From assembly GCF_021390425.1 (NCBI RefSeq), contig NZ_JAJUWY010000003.1, positions 62,001-126,000 on the forward strand: 64,000 nucleotides of DNA, written 5' to 3'. This stretch comes from Lysobacter sp. GX 14042. Lineage in GTDB: Bacteria; Pseudomonadota; Gammaproteobacteria; Xanthomonadales; Xanthomonadaceae. The position numbers and the translations under genes were made by a program. Positions 36,061 through 44,050 of the stretch are shown one piece after another. The notes below the pieces were generated by a model. It made no database searches and was not told the origin of the DNA. It saw only the letters and a list, made by a program, of their open reading frames with translations. The first letter of the stretch is position 1; every line of letters starts with the position of its first letter.

Positions 36061-37476
36061 ATGTCCCTGCCCCGTAGTGCCGCCTCGCTGGTCCTTGCTG
36101 CCGCCGTCACGCTGCCCTGCGCCGCGGGCGCGACGGCGGTCGTGGCCGACCCGGCGCCGGTCCAGCCACCTGCCTCCGACCTGCGCCTGGACGCGATCGC
36201 CCGCGCACCCTCGGCCGGTCGCATCGAGGCCGACATCCGCACCCTGGTCGGCTTCGGCACCCGGCACACGCTGTCGGACACCCGCGCCGACACCCGCGGC
36301 ATCGGCGCGGCCACGCGCTGGATCCAGGTCGAGTTCGAGCGCATCTCCGCGGCCTGCGGCGGCTGCCTGGAGGTCATGACGGTCAGCGACACGGTCTCCG
36401 GCGAGACCCGGATACCGGAACCGACCGTGGTCACCAGCGTCATCGCCATCCAGCGCGGGCAGGCCGACCCGGGCCGCTACGTGATCATGAGCGGGGACAT
36501 CGACTCGCGCGTGTCCGACGTCATGGACACGACTTCCGATGCCCCCGGGGCCAACGACAACGCCTCGGGAATCGCCGGCACCCTGGAGGCCGCGCGGGTG
36601 CTGAGCCGGCACCGGTTCGACGGCTCGATCGTCTACGCCGCCCTGGCCGGGGAGGAACAGGGCCTGTTCGGCGGCAGGATCCTCGCCGAACATGCGCGCG
36701 CCAACGGCTGGCGGATCGAGGCCGTGCTCAACAACGACATGATCGGCAACACCCGCGGCATCACCGGCGTGGTCGACAACACCAGCGCCCGGGTGTTCGC
36801 CGAGGGCACCCGGGTGACCGAAAGCGCCGACGAGGCCCGCGCGCGCCGCTTCACCGGGGGCGAGGTCGACTCGCCCTCGCGCAACCTGGCGCGCTACATC
36901 GACCGCATCGCCGACCGCCACGTCCCCAACCTGGACGTGATGATGGTCTATCGCCTGGACCGCTTCGGCCGCGGCGGCCACCACCGGCCGTTCAACGACC
37001 TGGGCTACCCGGCAGTGCGGATCATGGAGACCCACGAGGACTACACCCGCCAGCACCAGGACCTGCGGGTGGAGGACGGCATCGCCTACGGCGACACGAT
37101 CGACGGCGTGGACTTCGACTACGCGGCGAAGCTGACCGGCCTCAACGCGGCGGTGCTGGCCGGGCTGGCCGCGGCGCCCCCGCCCCCGGCCGGGGTGGAG
37201 ATCGAAGGCGCGGTGACCGCCCACACCACCCTGCGCTGGCAGCGCCCGGACCCGGCGCAGGCGCCGGGCCTGGCGGGTTACCGGGTGTACTGGCGGCTGA
37301 CCACCGAACCGCAGTGGACCCACAGCCGCTGGGTCGGCGATGTCGGCGAGTACACGCTGGAGAACGTGGTGATCGACAATTATTTCTTCGGCGTCGCTGC
37401 GGTGGGCCGGGACGGCAACGAGAGCCCGGTGGTGTTTCCCGGCGCCGCCGGCAACTTCGGCGACTACCACCCGTAG
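36061..37476 (+). CDS. M28-family metallopeptidase, secreted
   Basis: A 471 aa protein with an N-terminal signal (LVLAAAVTLPCAAGATA). The M28 aminopeptidase core has GANDNASGIAGTLEAARVL (bridging Asp), AGEEQGLFGG (catalytic Glu pair), NNDMIGN (Asp ligand) and METHEDYTRQHQ (His ligand). The first zinc ligand, usually His in GHxDS, is Asp here (SGDIDSR). The C-terminal 100 residues resemble a fibronectin-III-like domain (TTLRWQRPDPAQAPGLAGYRVYWRLT). It probably digests exogenous peptides outside the cytoplasm. Confidence 0.85.
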   Translation: MSLPRSAASLVLAAAVTLPCAAGATAVVADPAPVQPPASDLRLDAIARAPSAGRIEADIRTLVGFGTRHTLSDTRADTRGIGAATRWIQVEFERISAACGGCLEVMTVSDTVSGETRIPEPTVVTSVIAIQRGQADPGRYVIMSGDIDSRVSDVMDTTSDAPGANDNASGIAGTLEAARVLSRHRFDGSIVYAALAGEEQGLFGGRILAEHARANGWRIEAVLNNDMIGNTRGITGVVDNTSARVFAEGTRVTESADEARARRFTGGEVDSPSRNLARYIDRIADRHVPNLDVMMVYRLDRFGRGGHHRPFNDLGYPAVRIMETHEDYTRQHQDLRVEDGIAYGDTIDGVDFDYAAKLTGLNAAVLAGLAAAPPPPAGVEIEGAVTAHTTLRWQRPDPAQAPGLAGYRVYWRLTTEPQWTHSRWVGDVGEYTLENVVIDNYFFGVAAVGRDGNESPVVFPGAAGNFGDYHP

Positions 37477-37483
37477 CCCGGGG

Positions 37484-38575
37484 TTACGGGCTGGGGGCGC
37501 GGGATTTGCGCGGTTGGCGGCGATGCGCGGCGCGCAGGAACTTCAGCGCGGCCTGTTCCCACTGGCGCGCGCCTCGCGCGCCGGCGGCATACCGCTGCAG
37601 CCGCCCGTCGCGCCAGCCGTCGAACACCGCCGGGTCGATGTAGGCCTTGCGGCACACCGCCGGGGTGTTGCCCAGCTGGCCGGCCACGGCGCGTACTACC
37701 CCGTTGATCGCGCCGGCGATCGCGCGTTCGCTTGCTTCGCCGCCGTCAGGCCCCTGCGGCAGCGGCGTTGCCGCCAGCGCGCGGAACGCCGCCAGGGTGC
37801 CGCCCCAGGTGCGGAAGTCCTTGGCGCTGAAGGCTTCGCCCATCGCCTGGTGCAGGTAGTCGTTGACCTCGCCCGAGTCCACCGGCTGCAGTTCGCCTTC
37901 CTCGTCGCGGTACTGGAACAGGTCCTGGCCCGGCAACTGGTGCAGCCGCCTGACCTGTCGCGCCAGTCGCTCGTCGTCGAGCACCAGTTCGTGTTCGGCG
38001 CCGGCCTTGCCGCGGAAGCGCAAGCTCACCCGGCCGCCGCGCAGTAACGCGACGTGCCGGTTGCGCAGGGTCGTCAGCCCGTAGGAGCGGTTCTCGCGGG
38101 CATAGGCGTCGTTGCCGACCCGGGCGAGGGTGTCGGCAAGCAGTGCGACCACGATCGCCAGCACCTTCGCGCGGGGGAAGCCGCGCTGGCGCAGGTCGGC
38201 CCGCAGCCGGCGACGCAAACGGGGCAGGGCTTCGGCGAAGGCGACCACGCGGTCGAACTTGCCCGCGCCACGCACCTGCTGCCAGTCGGCGTGGTAACGG
38301 TACTGCTTGCGGCCGCGGGCATCGCGCCCGGTCGCCTGCAGATGGCCGTTGCGCTGGCGGCAGATCCACACGTCGGTCCAGGCCGGCGGGATCGCCAGGG
38401 AGCGGATCCGCGCCAACAGCGCCTCCTCGCCGACCACTTCGCCGCTGGCATCCCGGTACTGGAAGCCGCTGGCGGCGCGATGCCGGGTGAGGCCCGGCTG
38501 GTCGTCGCACACGTAACGCAGCCCGGCCTGCTTCGCTGCGGTGGCGGGGTCGGACTGTATGACCTGTCGCGGCAT
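37484..38575 (-). CDS. DNA topoisomerase IB (poxvirus-type)
   Basis: Relaxes supercoils through a 3'-phosphotyrosyl link. The 363 aa length suits bacterial TopIB. The N-terminal clamp part has RIRSLAIPPAWTDVWICRQRNGHLQATGRDARGRKQYRYHADW. The catalytic part has LRFRGKAG, AKDFRTWGGT and the nucleophile Tyr in CRKAYIDPAV. The common form of the last motif is SYIHP, so the His after the Tyr is Asp here. It is tail-to-tail with the M28 gene. Confidence 0.9.
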   Translation of the reverse strand: MPRQVIQSDPATAAKQAGLRYVCDDQPGLTRHRAASGFQYRDASGEVVGEEALLARIRSLAIPPAWTDVWICRQRNGHLQATGRDARGRKQYRYHADWQQVRGAGKFDRVVAFAEALPRLRRRLRADLRQRGFPRAKVLAIVVALLADTLARVGNDAYARENRSYGLTTLRNRHVALLRGGRVSLRFRGKAGAEHELVLDDERLARQVRRLHQLPGQDLFQYRDEEGELQPVDSGEVNDYLHQAMGEAFSAKDFRTWGGTLAAFRALAATPLPQGPDGGEASERAIAGAINGVVRAVAGQLGNTPAVCRKAYIDPAVFDGWRDGRLQRYAAGARGARQWEQAALKFLRAAHRRQPRKSRAPSP

Positions 38576-38654
38576 CGGCAGAGCATCCCGGCGGCGCCGT
38601 CCAGACCGCGCGAAGCCGGTGCCCAGCCGGCGGCGTCACCGGCCTGGAACGGCG

Positions 38655-39623
38655 CTATTCGGCCGGCTGCAGCAGGCGCAGGCCGAACCAGTCGTCGCGG
38701 TCGTTCCAGGACCGCGCGACCTGCAACCCGGCGGCGGCACACATTTCGGCGAAGTCATCGTCGGTGTACTTGTGGCTGTACTCGACCCGGATCGCCTCGC
38801 CCTCCTCGAAGTCGAAGCGCTGCCCGCCGATCCGCGCCTGCTGGCGGCGCAGGCTGACCAGGTCGGTCTCGATGCGCCGCCGTTCGGTGCTGTAATGCGC
38901 CCGGTGGACAAAGCCCGTCGGGTCGAAGTCACCGCCGAGCTCGCGGTTGAGCCGGTGCAGGAGGTTGAGCGTGAACCGCGCGGTGACCCCGGCCGCGTCG
39001 TTGTACGCCGCCTCGATGACCGCCGGGTCCTTGTCCAGGTCGATCCCCACCAGGGCCACGCCGCCTTCGCCCATCGTGCGCCGCATCGACTGCAGCAGCC
39101 CGACCGCCTCGGGGCGCACGAAGTTGCCGAGGGTGGAGCCGGGAAAGAACACCAGCCGCGAACCGGCCGGTCGCGCCGGTTCCGGCAGCGGCACCGGCCC
39201 GGTGAAGTCGGCGCAGACCGGCAGCATCTCGACCGCCGGGAAGCGCGCCGCCAGTCGCCCGACGCTGGCCAGCAGCGCGTTGCGGGAGATCTCCACCGGG
39301 GTGTAGGCGATGACCCGGTCCAGGCCTTCCAGCAACAGTCCGGTCTTGTATCCGCTGCCGCTGCCGTATTCGACCAGGTGCAGGCCTCCACCGCCGAGCG
39401 CGGCGGCGATCTCCGGCATCCGCGCGCGCAGCAGGGCGGTCTCCATCCGGGTGAGGTAGTACTCCGGCTGCCGGGTGATGCTTTCGAAAAGCGCCGAGCC
39501 GCGGTCGTCGTAGAAGTACTTGGAGGGCAGGCTCCGCGGGCGGGAAGACAGCCCGGCGACCGCATCGGCGGCCAGGTCGTGGGGCCGCGGCTGCAGGTCG
39601 GTCAGCCTGTAGCGCACGCTCAT
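38655..39623 (-). CDS. egtD: L-histidine N(alpha)-methyltransferase EgtD
   Basis: Trimethylates histidine to hercynine with SAM, the first step of ergothioneine synthesis. The 322 aa protein has LPSKYFYDDRGSALFESITRQPEYYLTRMETALL, the SAM loop VEYGSGSGYKTGLLLEGL, FFPGSTLGNF and a C-terminal VEYSHKYTDDDFAEM, all EgtD hallmarks. The ATG overlaps the egtB stop (ATGA). Expression with egtB as one unit is likely. Confidence 0.93.
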   Translation of the reverse strand: MSVRYRLTDLQPRPHDLAADAVAGLSSRPRSLPSKYFYDDRGSALFESITRQPEYYLTRMETALLRARMPEIAAALGGGGLHLVEYGSGSGYKTGLLLEGLDRVIAYTPVEISRNALLASVGRLAARFPAVEMLPVCADFTGPVPLPEPARPAGSRLVFFPGSTLGNFVRPEAVGLLQSMRRTMGEGGVALVGIDLDKDPAVIEAAYNDAAGVTARFTLNLLHRLNRELGGDFDPTGFVHRAHYSTERRRIETDLVSLRRQQARIGGQRFDFEEGEAIRVEYSHKYTDDDFAEMCAAAGLQVARSWNDRDDWFGLRLLQPAE

Positions 39624-40909
39624 GCGCGGTCGCGCGCCAGCCGCAGGCCGCTGAACTGCCAGCGCGCACCGGGCGGGAAGAAATTCCGGTAACTGGCCCG
39701 CAGGTGCCCGTCCGGGCTGGCGCAGCTGCCGCCGCGCAGGACCTGCTGGCCGCTCATGAACTTGCCGTTGTATTCGCCCGCCGCGCCGGCCAGTGGACGG
39801 AAGCCCGGATACGGCGCGTAGCTGCTGGAGGTCCATTCCCAGACGTCGCCGAACACCCGTTGCGGACACCCTGGCGGGACTGCCGGCGCCGGGCCGCCCG
39901 GGTGCAGCCGGCGCGGGTCGAAGTTGCCCGCGACCGGCAGCGGGGCAGCGGCCCGTTCCCATTCGAACTCGGTGGGCAGCCGGGCGCCGGCCCAGCGCGC
40001 GAAGGCGTCCGCCTCGTAGTACGACAGGTGCACCACGGGTGCATCGGGGTCGAGCGCACGCGGGCCAGCCAGCGTGAACTCGGCATCGAGTCCCGGCTCC
40101 CAGTACAGCGGACGGTTCCATCCTTCGGTGGCGACCCGTTCCCAGCCGTCGCTGAGCCACAGGCGTGGCTCGCGGTAGCCCGCGTCCTCGACGAAGTCGC
40201 GGTACTCGGCATTGGTCACCGGCAGGCTCGCCAGTTCGAAGGCGCCCACCTGCACCCGGTGCACCGGGGATTCGTTGTCGTAGGCGAACGGCGCCCCTTC
40301 ACGCGGCCAGGCCGGGGCGCCGATCTCCACCAGCGCCTCGTCGAAGCCGGTCCAGTGCCGGGAGGCCGCGGGGGTCGGCTCCCGCTGCAGGCCGGGGTCA
40401 TAGGCCGGCTGCAACGGGTTGCACGACAGCGCGTGCTTGATGTCGGCCAGCAGCAATTCCTGGTGCTGCTGCTCATGGTGCAGGCCGAGCACCAGGGCAG
40501 TGGACCGCCCGGCACCCAGCCGCCCGCCTGCCAGCACCGCTTCCATCCGCGCGTCCACCTCGTCCCGGTAGGCCAGCACCTCGGCGAGCGAAGGGCGCGA
40601 CAGGAGCCCGCGCGCCGTGCGCCGGTGGAAGCGGCCGAGCGAGTGGTAGTAGCTGTTGTGCAGGACGTCCCAGTCCGGTCGCAGCGGGACGTGGCGTTCA
40701 TCCGCGCCAAGGACCATCCGCTCGAAGAACCAGGTGGTGTGCGCCAGGTGCCACTTTGCCGGGCTGGCCTCGGGCATGGACTGCAGCATCGCGTCCTCGG
40801 CCGAGAGCGGCGCCGCCAGCGCGCGGGTGTGCGCGCGGACGTGGTGGTAGCCCGCCACCAAGCCGGCGATGTCAGTCGGAGCCGCGACGGCCTTCGTTAC
40901 CGGTGCCAT
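39620..40909 (-). CDS. egtB: EgtB-type ergothioneine sulfoxide synthase
   Basis: Non-heme iron enzyme that joins hercynine to a thiol and oxygen. The 429 aa protein has an N-terminal DinB-like domain with iron ligands His54 in WHLAHTTWFFE and the HX3HXE motif at 145-151 (HEQQHQE). The C-terminal FGE-sulfatase domain (from about 190) has PVTNAEYRDFVEDAGY, LPTEFEWERAA, VFGDVWEWTSS and LRGGSCASPDGHLRASYRNFFPP. It precedes egtD. No egtC or egtE is near, so it may use cysteine directly or the other genes lie elsewhere. Confidence 0.93.
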   Translation of the reverse strand: MAPVTKAVAAPTDIAGLVAGYHHVRAHTRALAAPLSAEDAMLQSMPEASPAKWHLAHTTWFFERMVLGADERHVPLRPDWDVLHNSYYHSLGRFHRRTARGLLSRPSLAEVLAYRDEVDARMEAVLAGGRLGAGRSTALVLGLHHEQQHQELLLADIKHALSCNPLQPAYDPGLQREPTPAASRHWTGFDEALVEIGAPAWPREGAPFAYDNESPVHRVQVGAFELASLPVTNAEYRDFVEDAGYREPRLWLSDGWERVATEGWNRPLYWEPGLDAEFTLAGPRALDPDAPVVHLSYYEADAFARWAGARLPTEFEWERAAAPLPVAGNFDPRRLHPGGPAPAVPPGCPQRVFGDVWEWTSSSYAPYPGFRPLAGAAGEYNGKFMSGQQVLRGGSCASPDGHLRASYRNFFPPGARWQFSGLRLARDRA

Positions 40910-40955
40910 GCACGCAGCCTAGCGCGGCCGGCGCAGGGCGCGCGTGACAGCCTGC

Positions 40956-41573
40956 TCAGCCGCCGCCCTTGATGAACTCCAGGAACTCGGCGCGGGTGCG
41001 GGCATCCTCGCGGAAGCTGCCGAGCATCTTGGAGGTGGTCATGGCGACGCCGCGCTTGTGCACGCCGCGGGTGGTCATGCACTCGTGGGCGGCCTCGATC
41101 ACCACGCCGACGCCGCGGGGGGCCAGCGCGCGCTGGATGCAGCCGGCGATCTGCGCGGTCATCTTCTCCTGCACCTGGAACCGGCGCGCGTAGGCATCGA
41201 CCACCCGCGCCAGCTTGCTGATGCCGACCACCCGTCCGTCGGGCAGGTAGCCCACGTGCGCCCGGCCGATGATCGGCGCCATGTGGTGCTCGCAGTGGCT
41301 CTCGAACTGGATGTCGCGCAGCACCACCATCTCGTCGTAGCCGCCGACCTCCTCGAAGGTGCGGCCCATGTACTCGTCCGGATCCAGGGCGTAGCCACTG
41401 AACCAGTCGCCGTAGGCGTCGACGACCCGGCGCGGGGTGTCGAGCAGGCCCTCGCGGGCCGGGTCCTCGCCGGCCCACGCCAGCAGGGTGCGCACGGCGT
41501 TCTCGGCCTGCTCGCGGGAGGGTCGATGCGTATCGGACATGGCGGTATGCAGCACTGCGGGGGAGTCGGACAT
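40956..41573 (-). CDS. folE: GTP cyclohydrolase I FolE
   Basis: Converts GTP to 7,8-dihydroneopterin triphosphate, the first step of folate/pterin synthesis. The 205 aa protein shows [47 protein letters not shown], with zinc-binding Cys and His, and [25 protein letters not shown] with the third ligand Cys. The start at 41573 (MSDSPAV) is preferred over 41540 (MSDTHRP), but either is possible. Its pterin product could also feed the cofactor of phenylalanine hydroxylase, encoded at 62.9 kb. Confidence 0.94.
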   Translation of the reverse strand: MSDSPAVLHTAMSDTHRPSREQAENAVRTLLAWAGEDPAREGLLDTPRRVVDAYGDWFSGYALDPDEYMGRTFEEVGGYDEMVVLRDIQFESHCEHHMAPIIGRAHVGYLPDGRVVGISKLARVVDAYARRFQVQEKMTAQIAGCIQRALAPRGVGVVIEAAHECMTTRGVHKRGVAMTTSKMLGSFREDARTRAEFLEFIKGGG

Positions 41574-41635
41574 GCTACCGCCTGGGCCGCGCGGACGCCC
41601 GCCGCGGCCCTGTCGGGCCACGCGCGCAACAGGAA

Positions 41636-41658
41636 GCGGGGCCGTCCGGCGGCCCCGC
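41636..41658 (-). terminator. Hairpin downstream of the glycine-zipper gene
   Basis: Arms GCGGGGCCG and CGGCCCCGC form a perfect 9-bp stem with a 5-nt loop, about 35 bp after the stop at 41694. On the minus strand it is followed by TTCCTGTTG, only mildly T-rich. Confidence 0.45.
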
Positions 41659-41693
41659 GAGGTGGTGCAGCCCTGGTTGTCGCCCGGTGGGCC

Positions 41694-42161
41694 TCAGCGT
41701 CCGTCGTGGTCGGCGTCACCGGGCAATGCACGCTCGATGTGGTGCCAGCCGTCGCGCACCGCATGGCGGGCGTCATTCCAGGCCAGGCGCGAGCTGTTCT
41801 CGGCGCGGGTACGCTCCCAGTCGCGCTCCAGGTCGGTCTCCACGTCCTCGAAGCGGCGGCCGCGGTGCTGGCCGTAGGTCTCGTAACCGTACTGGTAGGC
41901 CGGGCCGTAGTCGTTCCAGTCGCGGTCCGCGTTGTAGTAGGAAGCGTTGCGGTACTCGCGCTCGAAGTGTTCGCGGTACTCGGTCGGGTTCACCGCCTCG
42001 GCAATCGAGTCACCTGCCTTGGCACCGACCACGCCACCGGCCACCGCGCCGATCGCGCTGCCGACCGGGCCGCCGGCCGCGCCAATGGCGGCACCGGCCA
42101 CCGCGCCGGCCACTGCGCCACTGCCGGCGCCAATGCTGTGGTCCTTCTTTACGTCGTTCAT
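41694..42161 (-). CDS. Glycine-zipper domain protein
   Basis: A 155 aa protein with a glycine-zipper segment near residues 12-52 (GAGSGAVAGAVAGAAIGAAGGPVGSAIGAVAGGVVGAKAGDSI), likely membrane-associated, and a charged, Tyr/Asp/Arg-rich C-terminal half (REHFEREYRNASYYNADRDWNDYGPAYQYGYETYGQHRGRRFEDVETDLERDWERTR). AGGAG lies upstream with 6 nt spacing. No signal peptide is seen. Such proteins are common in Xanthomonadaceae; the function is unknown. Confidence 0.75.
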   Translation of the reverse strand: MNDVKKDHSIGAGSGAVAGAVAGAAIGAAGGPVGSAIGAVAGGVVGAKAGDSIAEAVNPTEYREHFEREYRNASYYNADRDWNDYGPAYQYGYETYGQHRGRRFEDVETDLERDWERTRAENSSRLAWNDARHAVRDGWHHIERALPGDADHDGR

Positions 42162-42181
42162 CAAAGCGCTCCTGTGGGGAA

Positions 42182-42209
42182 GGGGAGCCGGGCAGTTACC
42201 CGGAACCCC
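42182..42209 (-). terminator. Hairpin downstream of the rec operon
   Basis: Arms GGGG and CCGGG pair with CCCGG and CCCC, with a symmetric 2-nt internal loop and a 6-nt apical loop. It lies 50 bp past the recD stop and just upstream of the ribosome site of the glycine-zipper gene, followed by a short T/C tract. Confidence 0.4.
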
Positions 42210-42259
42210 ATGCTCGGGACGCGGCGGTACAACCGGAGTGAAGGAAAGGGCCGAGGCAT

Positions 42260-44050
42260 TCAGCCGTTCAGCCGCCCCGCGAGGCCCGACACCCGCACGA
42301 CCTCGCGCCCCAGGGCCGCGCGCAGCACGGCCGCGCTGGCGCAGACGTGCAGCCGGCGCCGGGTGCGGGTCACCGCGGTGTACAGCAGTTCGCGCGACAG
42401 CACGCGATTGTCGGCAGCCGGGAGCTGCAGCCAGACCTGGTCGAACTCCGAGCCCTGGGCCTTGTGCACGGTCATGGCGAAGGCGCTCTCGTGCGCCGGC
42501 AGGGCTGCCGGATGGAAGGCCCGGGGCGCGGCGGCATCGCTCCCCGGGAACCACGCGACCACGTGCCCGCCGCCATCGCGCAGGCAGACCCCGACATCGC
42601 CGTTGAACAGCCGGTGGCGGTAGCTGTTCTCGGTGACCAGCAGCAGGCGCCCGTGGAAGTGCGTGGGCGCGCGCGGCCCCGCCAGTGCCTGCTCGATGCG
42701 CACGTTGAGGGCGCGGGTGCCCTGCGGGCCGTGGCGCATCGCCACCAGCAGGCGGACCCGGTCGGCCGCCGCGAGCGCGCTGGCCGGGTCGCCAATCCCG
42801 GCCAGGTGGCGCCAGTGCCCGGTGAGCGCGCCGCCCTCGACCGCCAGCGGGTCCAGGGCATCCTCGTGGAAGCTCACCCCCTGGAGCGTTGCGGCGCGCA
42901 GAAGCTCGACGACCCGGTCGCCATCGCCCGCACGGACCGCCTCGGACAGCGGCGCCAGGTCCAGTGACTCCACCTGCCGGTACGCCCGCCGCAGGTGCAC
43001 GCGGTGGCCGTGCAGCGGCGGGCGTACGGATCCGCGGGTCTGATTCCCGGCGGGATCGCCACTGGCATCGCAGATCGCGGCAAGCACGTCGCCGGCCTCT
43101 ACCGACGGCAGCTGGTCCGGGTCGCCGAGCAGGACCAGCCGCCCCCCCTTGGGCACGGCCTCGACCAGCTTGCACATCAGCGGCAGGTCGACCATGGAGG
43201 CCTCGTCGACCACCACCACGTCAAACGGCAACGGGTGGTCCGGGTCATGGCGGAAGGCGATGCTGCCGGGGCGCGCGCCAAGCAGCCGGTGCACGGTTCC
43301 CGCGCCGTCCGGCAACGCGTCCAGCCAGCCCGGCTCGATGCCGGGCATGGCCCGCAGGTACTCCAGCGCGCTGCGCAGGCTGCCGGCCATCCGCTCGGCG
43401 GCCCGGCCGGTGGGCGCGGCCAGGGCGATCCGCGGCGGCTCCCGGCCTTCCAGGACGGCGGCGGCCACCAGCAACACCAGCAACCGGGCGATGGTGGTGG
43501 TCTTGCCGGTGCCCGGGCCACCGGTGACCAGCAGCAGGGCACGGTCGAGCGCGCTGCGCGCGGCCAGCGCCTGCAGCGGATCGGAGCCGGCGGCGGGGAA
43601 CAGCGTTTCCAGGACCGGGGCGAGTACCGCCTCCGGTGGCGCCGGCAGCATGGCCGAGGCAAGCCCGGCCAGCCGCGTGGCGAGCCGGCGCTCGTACTCG
43701 CGATAGCGCCGCAGGTAGACCAGCCCGTCCTCGTAGGCCAGTGGCAGCGGCAGGGCGTCGCCCGGGTGCGCTTCGCCCGCCCCGGCTGCGGGGGTGGCGA
43801 CCCAGGGGGAGTTGCCGAGCGCCTGGGCCCAGGCCTGCGGCGATGGCCAGTCCAGTTCTTCCGTGACCAGCAGCCCGGGCCGGGCCGGGTCGAAGGCGGC
43901 GTGGCCCCGGGCCACCGCCAGCGAGGCCAGCGCCGCGGCCGCGGCGACCAGCGGATCGGTACCGGGCCGCAGCCGCGACAGGCTGGCCGCGAGCGCCGAA
44001 TCCAGCGGCCGCAGGTGGCCGCCCCGCTGCAACACGTCCAGCAGGCTCAT
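42260..44050 (-). CDS. recD: RecBCD subunit RecD (exodeoxyribonuclease V alpha)
   Basis: 5'-3' helicase subunit of RecBCD. The 596 aa protein has Walker A LVTGGPGTGKTTTIARLL, APTGRAAERMAGSL, FDVVVVDEASMVDLPLM (motif II), LLGDPDQLPSVEAGDVL and the C-terminal MTVHKAQGSEFDQVWL with TAVTRTRRRLHV (motifs V-VI). The start overlaps the recB stop (ATGA). It is the last gene of the recC-recB-recD order. Confidence 0.95.
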   Translation of the reverse strand: MSLLDVLQRGGHLRPLDSALAASLSRLRPGTDPLVAAAAALASLAVARGHAAFDPARPGLLVTEELDWPSPQAWAQALGNSPWVATPAAGAGEAHPGDALPLPLAYEDGLVYLRRYREYERRLATRLAGLASAMLPAPPEAVLAPVLETLFPAAGSDPLQALAARSALDRALLLVTGGPGTGKTTTIARLLVLLVAAAVLEGREPPRIALAAPTGRAAERMAGSLRSALEYLRAMPGIEPGWLDALPDGAGTVHRLLGARPGSIAFRHDPDHPLPFDVVVVDEASMVDLPLMCKLVEAVPKGGRLVLLGDPDQLPSVEAGDVLAAICDASGDPAGNQTRGSVRPPLHGHRVHLRRAYRQVESLDLAPLSEAVRAGDGDRVVELLRAATLQGVSFHEDALDPLAVEGGALTGHWRHLAGIGDPASALAAADRVRLLVAMRHGPQGTRALNVRIEQALAGPRAPTHFHGRLLLVTENSYRHRLFNGDVGVCLRDGGGHVVAWFPGSDAAAPRAFHPAALPAHESAFAMTVHKAQGSEFDQVWLQLPAADNRVLSRELLYTAVTRTRRRLHVCASAAVLRAALGREVVRVSGLAGRLNG

